A stretch of DNA of 64,000 nt from Pararhodobacter sp034676075. Lineage in GTDB: Bacteria > Pseudomonadota > Alphaproteobacteria > Rhodobacterales > Rhodobacteraceae. Shown here piece by piece: positions 43,273 through 52,117 of the stretch. A program made the position numbers and the translations under genes. The stretch lies in the NCBI RefSeq assembly GCF_034676075.1, contig NZ_JAUCCQ010000009.1, positions 1 to 64,000 of the forward strand. The letters run 5' to 3'. The notes under the pieces are model-generated. The model was given only the letters and a program-made list of their open reading frames with translations, was not told the DNA's origin and made no database searches. Each line of letters opens with the position of its first letter. Position 1 is the stretch's first letter.

Positions 43273-43901
43273 TGTGCTGCCTCCTCGGCGGAATGGGTAG
43301 GCTGGAAATGCCCGGGCCCGATGCTGCAATCGAGATCGCGCAGGCGCCCGTCCTTGAGCCCGTAAATCAGGCCATGCACGCGGACATCGGCTCCGCGGCG
43401 CCATGCCTTCTGCAGGATCGGCGTCTCGCAGACGCGCCGCACGCCTTCGACCACGTTGAGTTCGGCCAGCCGGTCGCGTTGTGCCTCGAGGTCGGCTTCG
43501 CGCCCCAGATCGACCGCATAAGCACGGGCGAGGCGCCGGATCGGCTCGAGCCAGTGATCGGCCAGACCGTGTGGCAGATCCTCGGTCGCGGCCTTGACCC
43601 CGCCGCAGCCATAGTGGCCGCAAACGATGATCTCGCGTACATGCAAGGCATCGACCGCGAATTCCAGCGCCGACAGGAGGTTCATGTCCGAGGAATGAAC
43701 GATGTTGGCAACGTTGCGATGGACGAAAACCTCGCCCGGATCGAGCCCCGCGACCACGTTGGCCGGCACCCGGCTGTCCGAACAGCCGATCCAGAAGAAC
43801 TCGGGCGCCTGAAGGGCGGCAAGGCGGGTGAAATAGTCGGGCTCTTCGTCGTGACGTTGTTTCGACCACGCCACGTTGCGCGCCAGAAGGTCATTCAGCA
43901 T
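43269..43901 (-). CDS. beta-class carbonic anhydrase
   Basis: A 210-residue beta-carbonic anhydrase with the zinc ligands and dyad in FFWIGCSDSRVPAN (Cys, Asp, Arg) and IVCGHYGCGGVKAA (His, Cys). The length is standard. It interconverts CO2 and bicarbonate in the cytoplasm. It overlaps moeA by four bases and the hemerythrin gene by 11. In a nitrate-respiration operon its job may be pH or bicarbonate balance; that is inference. Confidence 0.9.
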   Translation of the reverse strand: MLNDLLARNVAWSKQRHDEEPDYFTRLAALQAPEFFWIGCSDSRVPANVVAGLDPGEVFVHRNVANIVHSSDMNLLSALEFAVDALHVREIIVCGHYGCGGVKAATEDLPHGLADHWLEPIRRLARAYAVDLGREADLEAQRDRLAELNVVEGVRRVCETPILQKAWRRGADVRVHGLIYGLKDGRLRDLDCSIGPGHFQPTHSAEEAAQ

Positions 43902-44460
43902 CGGTCGTCTCCGGGAAATCTGGCAGCCCGCGTCTTGAGCGCATGTGTTTCGACAGGATCCGCAGATCGGCCCGGGTCAGCCGGGCGCGGGCAATCGGCA
44001 AGAGGATCGCGTTTTCGGCAACGAGGTGGCGCCGCACGTGCCCCGCAAACCTGGACAACACCCCGCGCTCCTTGGAGGACAGATCGGCCCCTCTATCGAG
44101 GCAACGAGTGAGCATCGCTCGCACTTCGGGCAGCAGACGCATCGCCTCATCCTGATCGGCCCTGATCCGGTCGATCGCACCCTCAATCGCATCCTCTTCT
44201 GTGCAGCGCCGGGCAAGAAGCGGGAACAGGTCCTCAGCCTCGTCGCGCAGGTGGACGTTCAGTTCCTCGTTCACAAAGCGCAGCACCGCTGTCGCTTCTT
44301 GGCGATTGAAAGCGTCCGCCGTTGCCAGCGCGTCGATAACTGCGCAAATCTGACGTTCGCGCAGGTGGTCTTCGCTGATGAAGTCCAGAGGATTTGCGAG
44401 CAGGCTCGGACTCGTCGGTTTGTCGCCACTTCCGCGCGTCACTGTCTCTGACGGTTTCAT
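43891..44460 (-). CDS. hemerythrin HHE-domain protein
   Basis: A 189-residue protein with a four-helix HHE domain: ISEDHLRERQICAVIDAL, NEELNVHLRDEAEDLFPLL and HVRRHLVAENAILLPIA, whose His and Glu residues would hold a di-iron site. Such proteins bind O2 or NO or repair iron centres. ATG 44460 follows ppiC by 20 bases. It is unlike the RIC-type copy at 61686 (different length and order of motifs), so the two probably have different tasks. Confidence 0.8.
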   Translation of the reverse strand: MKPSETVTRGSGDKPTSPSLLANPLDFISEDHLRERQICAVIDALATADAFNRQEATAVLRFVNEELNVHLRDEAEDLFPLLARRCTEEDAIEGAIDRIRADQDEAMRLLPEVRAMLTRCLDRGADLSSKERGVLSRFAGHVRRHLVAENAILLPIARARLTRADLRILSKHMRSRRGLPDFPETTDAE

Positions 44461-44480
44461 CACACGTCCTTTCGCGTGGT

Positions 44481-45284
44481 TCAGATCGGCGTCAGGCTTG
44501 CGCCGGACATCTGCGCCCCTTGACCGAGGCTCTCCACGAAGGCGCGCGAGGCGCGCGCCCAGGCTGCCTTTTCCAACGCCTGCGCGATCTTCGGCCGAAC
44601 GGTGTCGTAGGGCAGCACCTGCCCCGGCGCCGTGGCATTCAGTCGGATGATATGCCAGCCGTGGCGCGATAACACGGGCGCCGGGGTCACGGCCCCTTCG
44701 GTCAGGGAGCGCAGGGCTGCCTCGAACTCCGGCACGGTGTCGCCGGGGCCAAGCTGACCCAGATGGCCGCCAGAAGCCTTCGAACCGCAATCGCTTTCGC
44801 GCGCGGCAGCGGCAAATCCCTTGGCATCGCCGTCGAGTCGCGCCAGCAGGGCAATGGCCCGTGCCTCGGCCGCGGCGCACTCGGCTTCGTCGCGCGGATC
44901 GCAGGCGCACAGGATGTGCGAGACATCCCAGAGCGGTGCCGAACGATATCGGGCGGGGTCTTTCTCCCATTCCGCGCGCACGGCCTCTTCACCGACGGGT
45001 TCGATCACCAGCGCCTCGTCCAGCAGGGCGCGGATCAGGGCTTCGTCGTCTGTCTCGAACCGCCCAAGAGCCAGCTCGAGCGGGTCGGCCGTCAACCCCC
45101 GTCGCTTCGCCTCTTGCAACAGCAGTGCACGGATCGCCAATGCTTGCGCGGCCTTGCGCCAGGCGATCCCCGGCTTGTCTTTAGGGGCGCTGTGGTTCTG
45201 GGCCTCGGCGGCGATTGCCGCCGAGGGGATGGTTTCGCCGTTCACGACGACATCGGGAAACAGGGCCACGTTCATCTGGCTCAC
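44481..45284 (-). CDS. PpiC-type peptidyl-prolyl isomerase
   Basis: A 267-residue parvulin-family protein without an obvious signal peptide. The rotamase domain covers about residues 118-225: DVSHILCACDPRDEAE, DCGSKASGGHLGQLGPGD and RHGWHIIRL. The N-terminal ~110 residues are helical, as in NifM-type chaperones. A GTG at 45284 overlaps the narI stop; ATG 45275 is the alternative. It is found with nar genes in several proteobacteria and probably helps folding or maturation of nitrate reductase in the cytoplasm. Confidence 0.85.
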   Translation of the reverse strand: MSQMNVALFPDVVVNGETIPSAAIAAEAQNHSAPKDKPGIAWRKAAQALAIRALLLQEAKRRGLTADPLELALGRFETDDEALIRALLDEALVIEPVGEEAVRAEWEKDPARYRSAPLWDVSHILCACDPRDEAECAAAEARAIALLARLDGDAKGFAAAARESDCGSKASGGHLGQLGPGDTVPEFEAALRSLTEGAVTPAPVLSRHGWHIIRLNATAPGQVLPYDTVRPKIAQALEKAAWARASRAFVESLGQGAQMSGASLTPI

Positions 45285-46066
45285 TCCGCTGGCGTCGTGG
45301 CGGTAGGACCGCGCTTGGCTTGCACCTTGTCATAGGCGCGGCGGCGTTCCTCGAGCGGGCGATGCCGCCGCGACCGCACGATCTGGTAGCCGGGCCGCGT
45401 CAGCAGGTAGCGGAACGGCGCGGCGAAACCGGACCAGATGTGGACGAGCCGCGTGAACGGAAACAGCGCCGTGATGATGAGACCGAGGAAGATGTGCAGC
45501 TTGTAGAGCCAGTGCACGTCGACGACGGTGACCCAGGCGTTGATGTTCCAGCTGACCACGCTCTGCGACCAGGTCATGAAGCGGACCATTTCCGACCCGT
45601 CCATGTGTTGCAGTGTCTGGGTGATCGTCAGCAGGCCGATGGCAAGCTGAAGCCAGATCAGGACCATGATCAGGATGTCGGGGAAAGTCGATGTCACGCG
45701 GATGCGCGGATCGACCAGGCGGCGATGGATCAACATGGTCGATCCGATCAGGGCGGCGATGCCAGCCGGGCCACCGATCAGCACCGCCATCCATTGCTTC
45801 AGCGCATAGGGAATGCCGATGGCATCCAGCACCCAGATCGGCGTGAAGAGGCCGATAAGGTGCCCGAAGAACACGGTCAGGATGCCAACGTGGAACAGGA
45901 TCGAACCCCAGATCAGCTGCTTGCGACGCAGGAGCTGGCTCGAGGAACTCTTCCAGGTGAAGGGGTCCCGCTCGTAGCGCACGATCGATCCCACCAGGAA
46001 GATCGTCAGCGCGACATAGGGCATGACCCCGAAGATGACGAAGTTGATGTCGAAGTCGCCGAACAT
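45281..46066 (-). CDS. narI: nitrate reductase gamma subunit (cytochrome b)
   Basis: A 261-residue membrane subunit with five spans. The haem-binding histidines are visible in LFHVGILTVFFGHLIGLF (helix 2) and LYKLHIFLGLIITALFPFTRLVHIW (helix 5). It oxidises quinol at the periplasmic side and passes electrons to NarH. ATG 46066 is preferred because AGGAG lies 8 bases upstream; a GTG at 46075 would sit inside that site. The start is one base past the narJ stop. Confidence 0.93.
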   Translation of the reverse strand: MFGDFDINFVIFGVMPYVALTIFLVGSIVRYERDPFTWKSSSSQLLRRKQLIWGSILFHVGILTVFFGHLIGLFTPIWVLDAIGIPYALKQWMAVLIGGPAGIAALIGSTMLIHRRLVDPRIRVTSTFPDILIMVLIWLQLAIGLLTITQTLQHMDGSEMVRFMTWSQSVVSWNINAWVTVVDVHWLYKLHIFLGLIITALFPFTRLVHIWSGFAAPFRYLLTRPGYQIVRSRRHRPLEERRRAYDKVQAKRGPTATTPAE

Positions 46067-46067
46067 G

Positions 46068-46772
46068 TCATGCACTCCTGTTCAATTGTTGCGGGGTCGG
46101 TTTGTCCATCGCCGCGAGCATGTCGCGGACCTGCGGACAACCGGCGTTCGGATCTGGGCCGAAGGTGACTTCCGTTTCCTCCCAGACAGCGTCGAGCGCC
46201 GCGAGGTCGGTCGGATCATCATCGGGCTGGGCCAGCATGTCGGCCACCGCTTCGGCGTCGGCCTTATCACCTGACAGCTGCAAAAGAGCGGCGAACGCGG
46301 CGGCATATCCGCTGTCGCGCCGGACGAGCCGGGCCGCGAGAGCATCGATGATATGCGCCGCGTCCGCCAAGGTTTCCTGCACTTCTGCGAAGGGACGCGT
46401 CGACAGGAATTCCAGCAGCACCGGCAGGTGATCCGGCAGTTCCGTTGTGGCGGGCTCGAACCCGCCTGCCCGGTAGGTCTCGATCAGACTGACCATTGCA
46501 CCGCCGCGGTCCCGGCTTTCGCCATGAACGTGCTCGAAGAGATTGAGCGACAGCGTCCGCGAGCGGTCGAAGAGCATCACATAACTCTCCTGCAGATCGT
46601 AGAGGTCGGCGTCTGCGAAGCCATCGGTCAACGAGCGCAGCGCAGCGCGTGTATCGGTGGCGATGCGAGGATCGGAACCAAGAATTGTCCCGATCTCGGG
46701 CATCGCCTCCTGAAGTTCCCGCGAGGGATAGCTCAGGATCAGCGACAGGGCTTTCAGGGAACGGTCCAGCAT
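46068..46772 (-). CDS. narJ: nitrate reductase chaperone NarJ
   Basis: A 234-residue TorD-type chaperone: LKALSLILSYPSRELQEAMP, YVMLFDRSRTLSLNLFEHVHG and DHLPVLLEFLS are family landmarks. It holds the apo-NarGH complex while Mo cofactor and Fe-S clusters are inserted and is not part of the final enzyme. Its ATG overlaps the narH stop. Confidence 0.92.
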   Translation of the reverse strand: MLDRSLKALSLILSYPSRELQEAMPEIGTILGSDPRIATDTRAALRSLTDGFADADLYDLQESYVMLFDRSRTLSLNLFEHVHGESRDRGGAMVSLIETYRAGGFEPATTELPDHLPVLLEFLSTRPFAEVQETLADAAHIIDALAARLVRRDSGYAAAFAALLQLSGDKADAEAVADMLAQPDDDPTDLAALDAVWEETEVTFGPDPNAGCPQVRDMLAAMDKPTPQQLNRSA

Positions 46773-48298
46773 CAGAAGGTCTCCTGCGGAAGGGCGAATT
46801 TCTTTTTCTTGCCGCCGAAGAGCGTCGTCTTGCCCGCCTCGCCGGTGGAACAGCCGTTGCCGTCGGTGAAGCCGCAGCCGCCGCGGATGTCGGCGCCATG
46901 CTCGTTCTGTTCGCGGTGCGCCGTGGGGATCGCGAAACGATCCTCGTAATCGGCGATGGCCATGATCTTGTACATGTCCTCGATCACCCGACCGGACATG
47001 CCGACCCGGGCGGCAATCGCCTCGTCGCGCACGCCGTCAACGCTGAGGGCCCGCATGTAGAGCCGCATCGCCGACATGCGTTCGAGGGCGTGAACGATGG
47101 GCTCCTCGTCGCCCGCCGTCAGCATGTTGGCGAGGTATTTGACGGGGATGCGCAGGGAGCGGACGTCGGGCATCTGGTCGCTCATCGCGATCTGGCCCGC
47201 CTGAGCGGCGTTCTGGATCGGGCTGAGCGGCGGGATGTACCACACCATCGGCAGCGTCCGGTATTCCGGGTGCAGCGGGAAGGCGACCTTCCAATCCATC
47301 GCCATCTTCCAGACCGGGCTGACCTTCGCCGCCTCGATCCAGTCTTCGGGCACGCCGTCACGGCGCGCCGCGGCGATCACCTCGGGGTCGTTCGGGTCGA
47401 GGAAGACGTCGAGCTGCGCGCCGTAGAGATCGGTCTCGCGCTCGGCGCTGGCCGCAGCTTCGATCTTGTCTGCGTCATAAAGGATCACGCCCAGATAGCG
47501 AATGCGCCCGACGCAGGTTTCCGAGCAGACCGTCGGCTGGCCGCTTTCGATCCGCGGATAGCAGAAGGTGCATTTCTCGGATTTGCCGGTGTCCCAGTTG
47601 TAATAGACCTTCTTGTAGGGGCAGCCCGAGACGCACATCCGCCAGCCGCGGCACTTCTCCTGGTCGATCAGAACGATGCCGTCCTCCTCGCGCTTGTAGA
47701 TCGCGCCCGAGGGACAGGAGGCGGAACAGGTGGGGTTAAGGCAGTGCTCGCACAGGCGCGGCAGATACATCATGAAGGTGTTTTCATACTCTCCATAAAT
47801 GTCCTTCTGCACCTGATCGAAGTTGTAGTCCTGAGACCGCTTCGAGAATTCGCCGCCGAGGATTTCCTCCCAGTTCGGACCCTTCTCGATCTTCTCCATC
47901 CGCTCGCCGGTGATCTTCGAGCGGGGGCGCGCGGTCGGGAACGCGGTCATGTCGGGCGCCGATTTCAGGTGGTCGTAGTCGAAATCGAACGGCTCGTAGT
48001 AGTCGTCGATCTCGGGCATGGCCGGGTTGGCGAAGATGTTCGCCAGGATCCGCCATTTCGACCCCTGCTTGGGATGCAGCTTGCCCGAGGCCGAGCGCAC
48101 CCAGCCGCCGTTCCAGCGCTTCTGGTTCTCCCAGTCCGTCGGATAGCCGGTGCCGGGCTTGGTCTCGACGTTGTTGAACCACGCGTATTCGACACCTTCG
48201 CGCGTCGTCCACACGTTCTTGCAGGTGACCGAGCAGGTGTGACACCCGATGCATTTGTCGAGGTTCAGGACCTTGCCGATTTGCGCACGAACTCTCAT
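46772..48298 (-). CDS. narH: nitrate reductase beta subunit (Fe-S)
   Basis: A 508-residue ferredoxin-like subunit. Cysteine clusters: DKCIGCHTCSVTCKNVW, CEHCLNPTCSASCPSGAIY, CRGWRMCVSGCPYKKV (Trp in place of one Cys, giving a 3Fe-4S cluster) and CTFCYPRIESGQPTVCSETC. It carries electrons from NarI to NarG on the cytoplasmic face. ATG 48298 overlaps the narG stop by four bases. Confidence 0.95.
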   Translation of the reverse strand: MRVRAQIGKVLNLDKCIGCHTCSVTCKNVWTTREGVEYAWFNNVETKPGTGYPTDWENQKRWNGGWVRSASGKLHPKQGSKWRILANIFANPAMPEIDDYYEPFDFDYDHLKSAPDMTAFPTARPRSKITGERMEKIEKGPNWEEILGGEFSKRSQDYNFDQVQKDIYGEYENTFMMYLPRLCEHCLNPTCSASCPSGAIYKREEDGIVLIDQEKCRGWRMCVSGCPYKKVYYNWDTGKSEKCTFCYPRIESGQPTVCSETCVGRIRYLGVILYDADKIEAAASAERETDLYGAQLDVFLDPNDPEVIAAARRDGVPEDWIEAAKVSPVWKMAMDWKVAFPLHPEYRTLPMVWYIPPLSPIQNAAQAGQIAMSDQMPDVRSLRIPVKYLANMLTAGDEEPIVHALERMSAMRLYMRALSVDGVRDEAIAARVGMSGRVIEDMYKIMAIADYEDRFAIPTAHREQNEHGADIRGGCGFTDGNGCSTGEAGKTTLFGGKKKKFALPQETF

Positions 48299-51200
48299 TC
48301 CGCTGCCTCCACGTTCTGGGTTGCGGACCGGCTTGCGGGTTTGTCGAGCCAGTCGATCTTCTTCATTTTCCGCACGATCACGAACTCGTCGCGGTTGCTG
48401 CCCACGGTGCCGTAGTAGTTGAAGCCGTAGGACAGCTGCGCATAGCCGCCGATCATGTGCGTGGGTTTCAGTGTGGCGCGGGTCACCGAGTTGTGGATGC
48501 CGCCGCGATTGCCCGTCTTTTCCGAGCCGGGCGTGTTCACGATCTTTTCCTGCGCGTGATACATGAACAGCGTCCCCTGCTTGATGCGCTGGGACACCAC
48601 CACCCGCGCGGTCAGCGCGCCGTTGGTGTTGTAGGCCTCGACCCAGTCGTTATCGACCAGCCCGGCTTTCTTCGCGTCCACCTCGGACATCCAGACCACC
48701 GGGCCGCCCCTGTTCAGCGTCAGCATCAGCAGGTTGTCGGTGTAGGTGCTGTGGATGCCCCATTTCTGGTGGGGCGTGATGAAGTTCAGCACCACGTGCG
48801 GGCTGCCCTCAGCCGCGTCGTTGTTGACGGCTGCAGTGATCGTCTTGAGGTCCACCGGCGGACGATAGCTGACGAACCCTTCGCCGAAGGCGCGCATCCA
48901 TTCGTGATCCTGGTAGAGCTGCTGGCGGCCCGTCAGGGTGCGCCACGGGATCAGTTCGTGGACGTTGGTGTAGCCCGCGTTGTAGCAGACATCTTCGCTT
49001 TCGATCCCCGACCAGGTGGGCGACGAGATGATCTTGCGCGGTTGCGCGGCGATGTCGCGGAAGCGGATCTTGGTGTGATGTGCGCCCTCCGCGAGGTGGG
49101 TATGGTGCTGCCCCGTGGGCTTCTCAAGTTCTTCCCAGGCCTTCACGGCCACTTCGCCGTTGGTTTCCGGGGCGAGCATCAGGATCATCTCGGCCGCGTC
49201 GATGGCGGTTTCGAGTTTCGGCTGGCCTTTGGACACGCCCTCATCTTGAACGATGCCGTTCAGATCGCGCAGATGCTTGACCTCGGTCTTGGTGTCCCAG
49301 TTGATCCCCTTGCCACCGTTGCCGAGCTTCTCCAGCAGCGGCCCGACCGAGGTGAACTTCTTGTAGAGGTTCGGATAGTCCCGCTCGACCGCGATGTAGT
49401 TCGGCGCGGTCTTGCCGGGGATCAGGTCGCATTCGCCCTTCTTCCAGTCCTTCACATGGGCCTGCGCCAATTCGCCGGGCGTGTCGTGCAGCAGCGGCAG
49501 TTGCACGATGTCGGTTTCCACCCCCAGCACCTCGGGCGCGACCTCGCTGAACTTTCGGGCGATCGACTTGAAGATCTCCCAGTCCGACTTGCTCTCATAG
49601 GCCGGGTCCACCGCCGCCTGCAGCGGGTGGATGAACGGGTGCATGTCCGAGGTATTCAGGTCGTCCTTCTCGTACCAGCTGGCCGTGGGCAGGACGATGT
49701 CGGAATAGACCGCCGTCGTCGACATGCGGAAGTCGATGCAGACCAAGAGGTCGAGCTTGCCCTTCGGCGCTTCGTCGTGCCAGCGGGCCTCCTTCGGCAT
49801 CACGCCGCCTTCCTCGCCGAGGTCTTTGCCCATCACGCCGTGATCGGTGCCCAAGAGGTGCTTGAGGAAGTATTCGTGCCCCTTGCCGGACGAGCCCAAG
49901 AGGTTCGACCGCCAGACGAACAGGTTGCGCGGCCAGTTCTCGGGCGCATCTGGGTCCTGACAGGACATTTCCAGATCGCCGGATTTCAGCTGTTCGGCGA
50001 CGTAGTCCTTGATCTCCTTCCCAGCCTTCTTCGCGGCTTTCGACACTTCTAGCGGGTTGGTTTTCAACTGCGGGGCCGAGGGCAGCCAGCCCATCCGTTC
50101 CGCGCGAATGTTGTAGTCGATCAGAGAGATGTCCCAATCGCCTTCGGGTGCCGTGGGCGACAGGATTTCACCGGCGCGCAGCGTCTCGTAGCGCCACTGG
50201 TCGGTATGCGCGTACCAGCAGGAGGTCGAGTTCATGTGCCGCGGCGGGCGGTTCCAGTCCAGCGCGAAGGCTAGCGGCTGCCAGCCGGTCTGCGGGCGCA
50301 GCTTTTCCTGCCCCACGTAGTGCGACCAGCCGCCGCCCTCCTGCCCGATGCAACCGCACATCACCAGCATGTTGATGATGCCGCGGTAGTTCATGTCCAT
50401 GTGGTACCAGTGGTTCAGACCGGCCCCGAGGATGACCATGGACTTGCCATGGGTCTTTTCGGCGTTGCCGGCGAATTCGCGGGCGACCGCGATGATTTTC
50501 TCCCTCTCAACGCCGGTGATCTTTTCGGCCCAGGCGGGGGTGTAGGGGCTGTCGTCGTTGAAATCCTTGGACACCCAGTCACCGCCAAGACCCCGGTCGA
50601 GACCGTAGTTGGCGCAGAAGAGGTCGAAAACGGTGGCAACCAGCGCTTCGGATCCGTCGGCCAGTTTCACGCGGCGCGCCGGAATGTTCCGGGTCAACAC
50701 TTCGGGGTGATCGCATTTCACGAAATCGCCCGTGGCCGCACCGCCGAAATAAGGGAAGTTAACGCCTACGACCTCATCGTGATCGCCATCCATGATCTGG
50801 CTGAGGCGCAGCTTGCTTTCAGCGCCCTTCGCTTTCTCTTCGAGGTTCCACTTGCCCTCTTCGCCCCAGCGGAACCCGATGGACCCGTTCGGAGCCACGA
50901 TCTGACCCGACGCCTCGTCATAGGCGACGGTCTTCCAGTCGGGGTTGTTGGCCTCGCCCAGCTTGCCGTCGAAGTCGTCAGCGCGCAGCATCCGGCCCGG
51001 CACAAGGTGGCCGTCCTTTTCATCCAGCCGAACCAGCATCGGCATGTCGGTATACTTGCGGGCGTAGTCCTCGAAATACTCGGCCTGCCGGTCGAGGTGG
51101 AATTCGCGCAGGATCACGTGACCCATCGCCATTGCCAGCGCCGCGTCGGTGCCCGCCTGCGGGTTCAGCCAGATGTCGCCGAACTTGGCGGCTTCCGAAT

Positions 51201-52053
51201 AGTCGGGGCTGACCACGGCCGACTTGGTGCCGCGATAGCGGACCTCGGTGTAGAAATGGGCGTCGGGTGTCCGGGTCTGGGGCACGTTCGAGCCCCAAAG
51301 CATCAGGAAACCTGCATTGTACCAGTCGGCCGATTCCGGAACGTCAGTCTGTTCGCCCCAGGTCTGGGGGGAAGCTGGCGGCAGGTCGCAGTACCAGTCG
51401 TAGAACGACATGCAGGTACCGCCCAGCAGGCTCAGGTAGCGTGAACCGGCGGCGTAGCTGACCATCGACATGGCCGGGATCGGCGAGAAGCCGAACACGC
51501 GGTCGGGCCCGTAGGTCTTGGCCGTGTAGGCGTTGGCGGCGGCGATGATCTCGGTCGCTTCGTCCCAGGTGGCCCGCACGAAGCCGCCTTTGCCCCGCGT
51601 TTTGTTGATCGAATTGCGCAGGGCGGGATCGCCCTGGATCGCGGCCCAGGCGGCCACCGGCGTCATCGTCTCGCGCATCTTCCGCCACGCCCGCATCAGC
51701 GCACCACGGATCAACGGGTTCTTCACCCGGTTCGCGGAATAGAGATACCAGCTGTAGGAGGCTCCCCGCGCACAGCCGCGCGGCTCGTGGTTGGGCAGGC
51801 CCGCACGGGTGCGCGGATAGTCGGTCTGCTGGGTTTCCCAGGTGACGATCCCGGATTTTACGTAGATCTTCCATGAACACGACCCGGTGCAGTTCACCCC
51901 GTGCGTCGAGCGGACGATCTTGTCGTGCCGCCAGCGGTTCCGGTAGGTGTCTTCCCAGCTGCGATCCTCGCGGGTGGTCTGACCCCAACCGTCGGAGAAT
52001 TGCTCCAGTTCCTTGCTCTGGAAGAAGTTCAGTTTGTCGAGCAGATGGCTCAT
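48295..52053 (-). CDS. narG: nitrate reductase alpha subunit (Mo-bisMGD)
   Basis: A 1252-residue catalytic subunit, standard for membrane-bound cytoplasm-facing NarG. The FS0 cluster ligands lie in STHGVNCTGSCSWKIYVK (His, Cys, Cys) and RGCARGASYSWYLYSA (Cys). The Mo-ligand Asp is in WYCDLPPASPQTWGEQTDV. It reduces nitrate to nitrite. ATG 52053 (MSHLLDKLNFFQSKELEQF) is used because upstream in-frame sequence to 52161 runs through the hairpin after narK and does not resemble NarG. It shares one operon with narK, narHJI and Mo-cofactor genes. Confidence 0.95.
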   Translation of the reverse strand: MSHLLDKLNFFQSKELEQFSDGWGQTTREDRSWEDTYRNRWRHDKIVRSTHGVNCTGSCSWKIYVKSGIVTWETQQTDYPRTRAGLPNHEPRGCARGASYSWYLYSANRVKNPLIRGALMRAWRKMRETMTPVAAWAAIQGDPALRNSINKTRGKGGFVRATWDEATEIIAAANAYTAKTYGPDRVFGFSPIPAMSMVSYAAGSRYLSLLGGTCMSFYDWYCDLPPASPQTWGEQTDVPESADWYNAGFLMLWGSNVPQTRTPDAHFYTEVRYRGTKSAVVSPDYSEAAKFGDIWLNPQAGTDAALAMAMGHVILREFHLDRQAEYFEDYARKYTDMPMLVRLDEKDGHLVPGRMLRADDFDGKLGEANNPDWKTVAYDEASGQIVAPNGSIGFRWGEEGKWNLEEKAKGAESKLRLSQIMDGDHDEVVGVNFPYFGGAATGDFVKCDHPEVLTRNIPARRVKLADGSEALVATVFDLFCANYGLDRGLGGDWVSKDFNDDSPYTPAWAEKITGVEREKIIAVAREFAGNAEKTHGKSMVILGAGLNHWYHMDMNYRGIINMLVMCGCIGQEGGGWSHYVGQEKLRPQTGWQPLAFALDWNRPPRHMNSTSCWYAHTDQWRYETLRAGEILSPTAPEGDWDISLIDYNIRAERMGWLPSAPQLKTNPLEVSKAAKKAGKEIKDYVAEQLKSGDLEMSCQDPDAPENWPRNLFVWRSNLLGSSGKGHEYFLKHLLGTDHGVMGKDLGEEGGVMPKEARWHDEAPKGKLDLLVCIDFRMSTTAVYSDIVLPTASWYEKDDLNTSDMHPFIHPLQAAVDPAYESKSDWEIFKSIARKFSEVAPEVLGVETDIVQLPLLHDTPGELAQAHVKDWKKGECDLIPGKTAPNYIAVERDYPNLYKKFTSVGPLLEKLGNGGKGINWDTKTEVKHLRDLNGIVQDEGVSKGQPKLETAIDAAEMILMLAPETNGEVAVKAWEELEKPTGQHHTHLAEGAHHTKIRFRDIAAQPRKIISSPTWSGIESEDVCYNAGYTNVHELIPWRTLTGRQQLYQDHEWMRAFGEGFVSYRPPVDLKTITAAVNNDAAEGSPHVVLNFITPHQKWGIHSTYTDNLLMLTLNRGGPVVWMSEVDAKKAGLVDNDWVEAYNTNGALTARVVVSQRIKQGTLFMYHAQEKIVNTPGSEKTGNRGGIHNSVTRATLKPTHMIGGYAQLSYGFNYYGTVGSNRDEFVIVRKMKKIDWLDKPASRSATQNVEAAE

Positions 52054-52079
52054 TTGGCTGTCCTTTCGGGTGTCTGGGT

Positions 52080-52104
52080 CCGGGCGGCGAGCTCCGCCGC
52101 CCGG
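52080..52104. repeat. narK-narG intergenic hairpin
   Basis: Perfect 10-bp arms CCGGGCGGCG (52080-52089) and CGCCGCCCGG (52095-52104) with loop AGCTC, in the 64-base gap between the narK stop and narG start. No T run follows on the minus strand, so processing, stabilisation or partial termination is more likely than full termination. Confidence 0.6.
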
Positions 52105-52117
52105 GAAATCAACTGAA

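Noticed and set aside
48457..50052. Long antisense frame opposite narG
   Set aside because: GC-rich coding DNA produces long antisense frames; narG is certain here and the antisense protein shows no domain.
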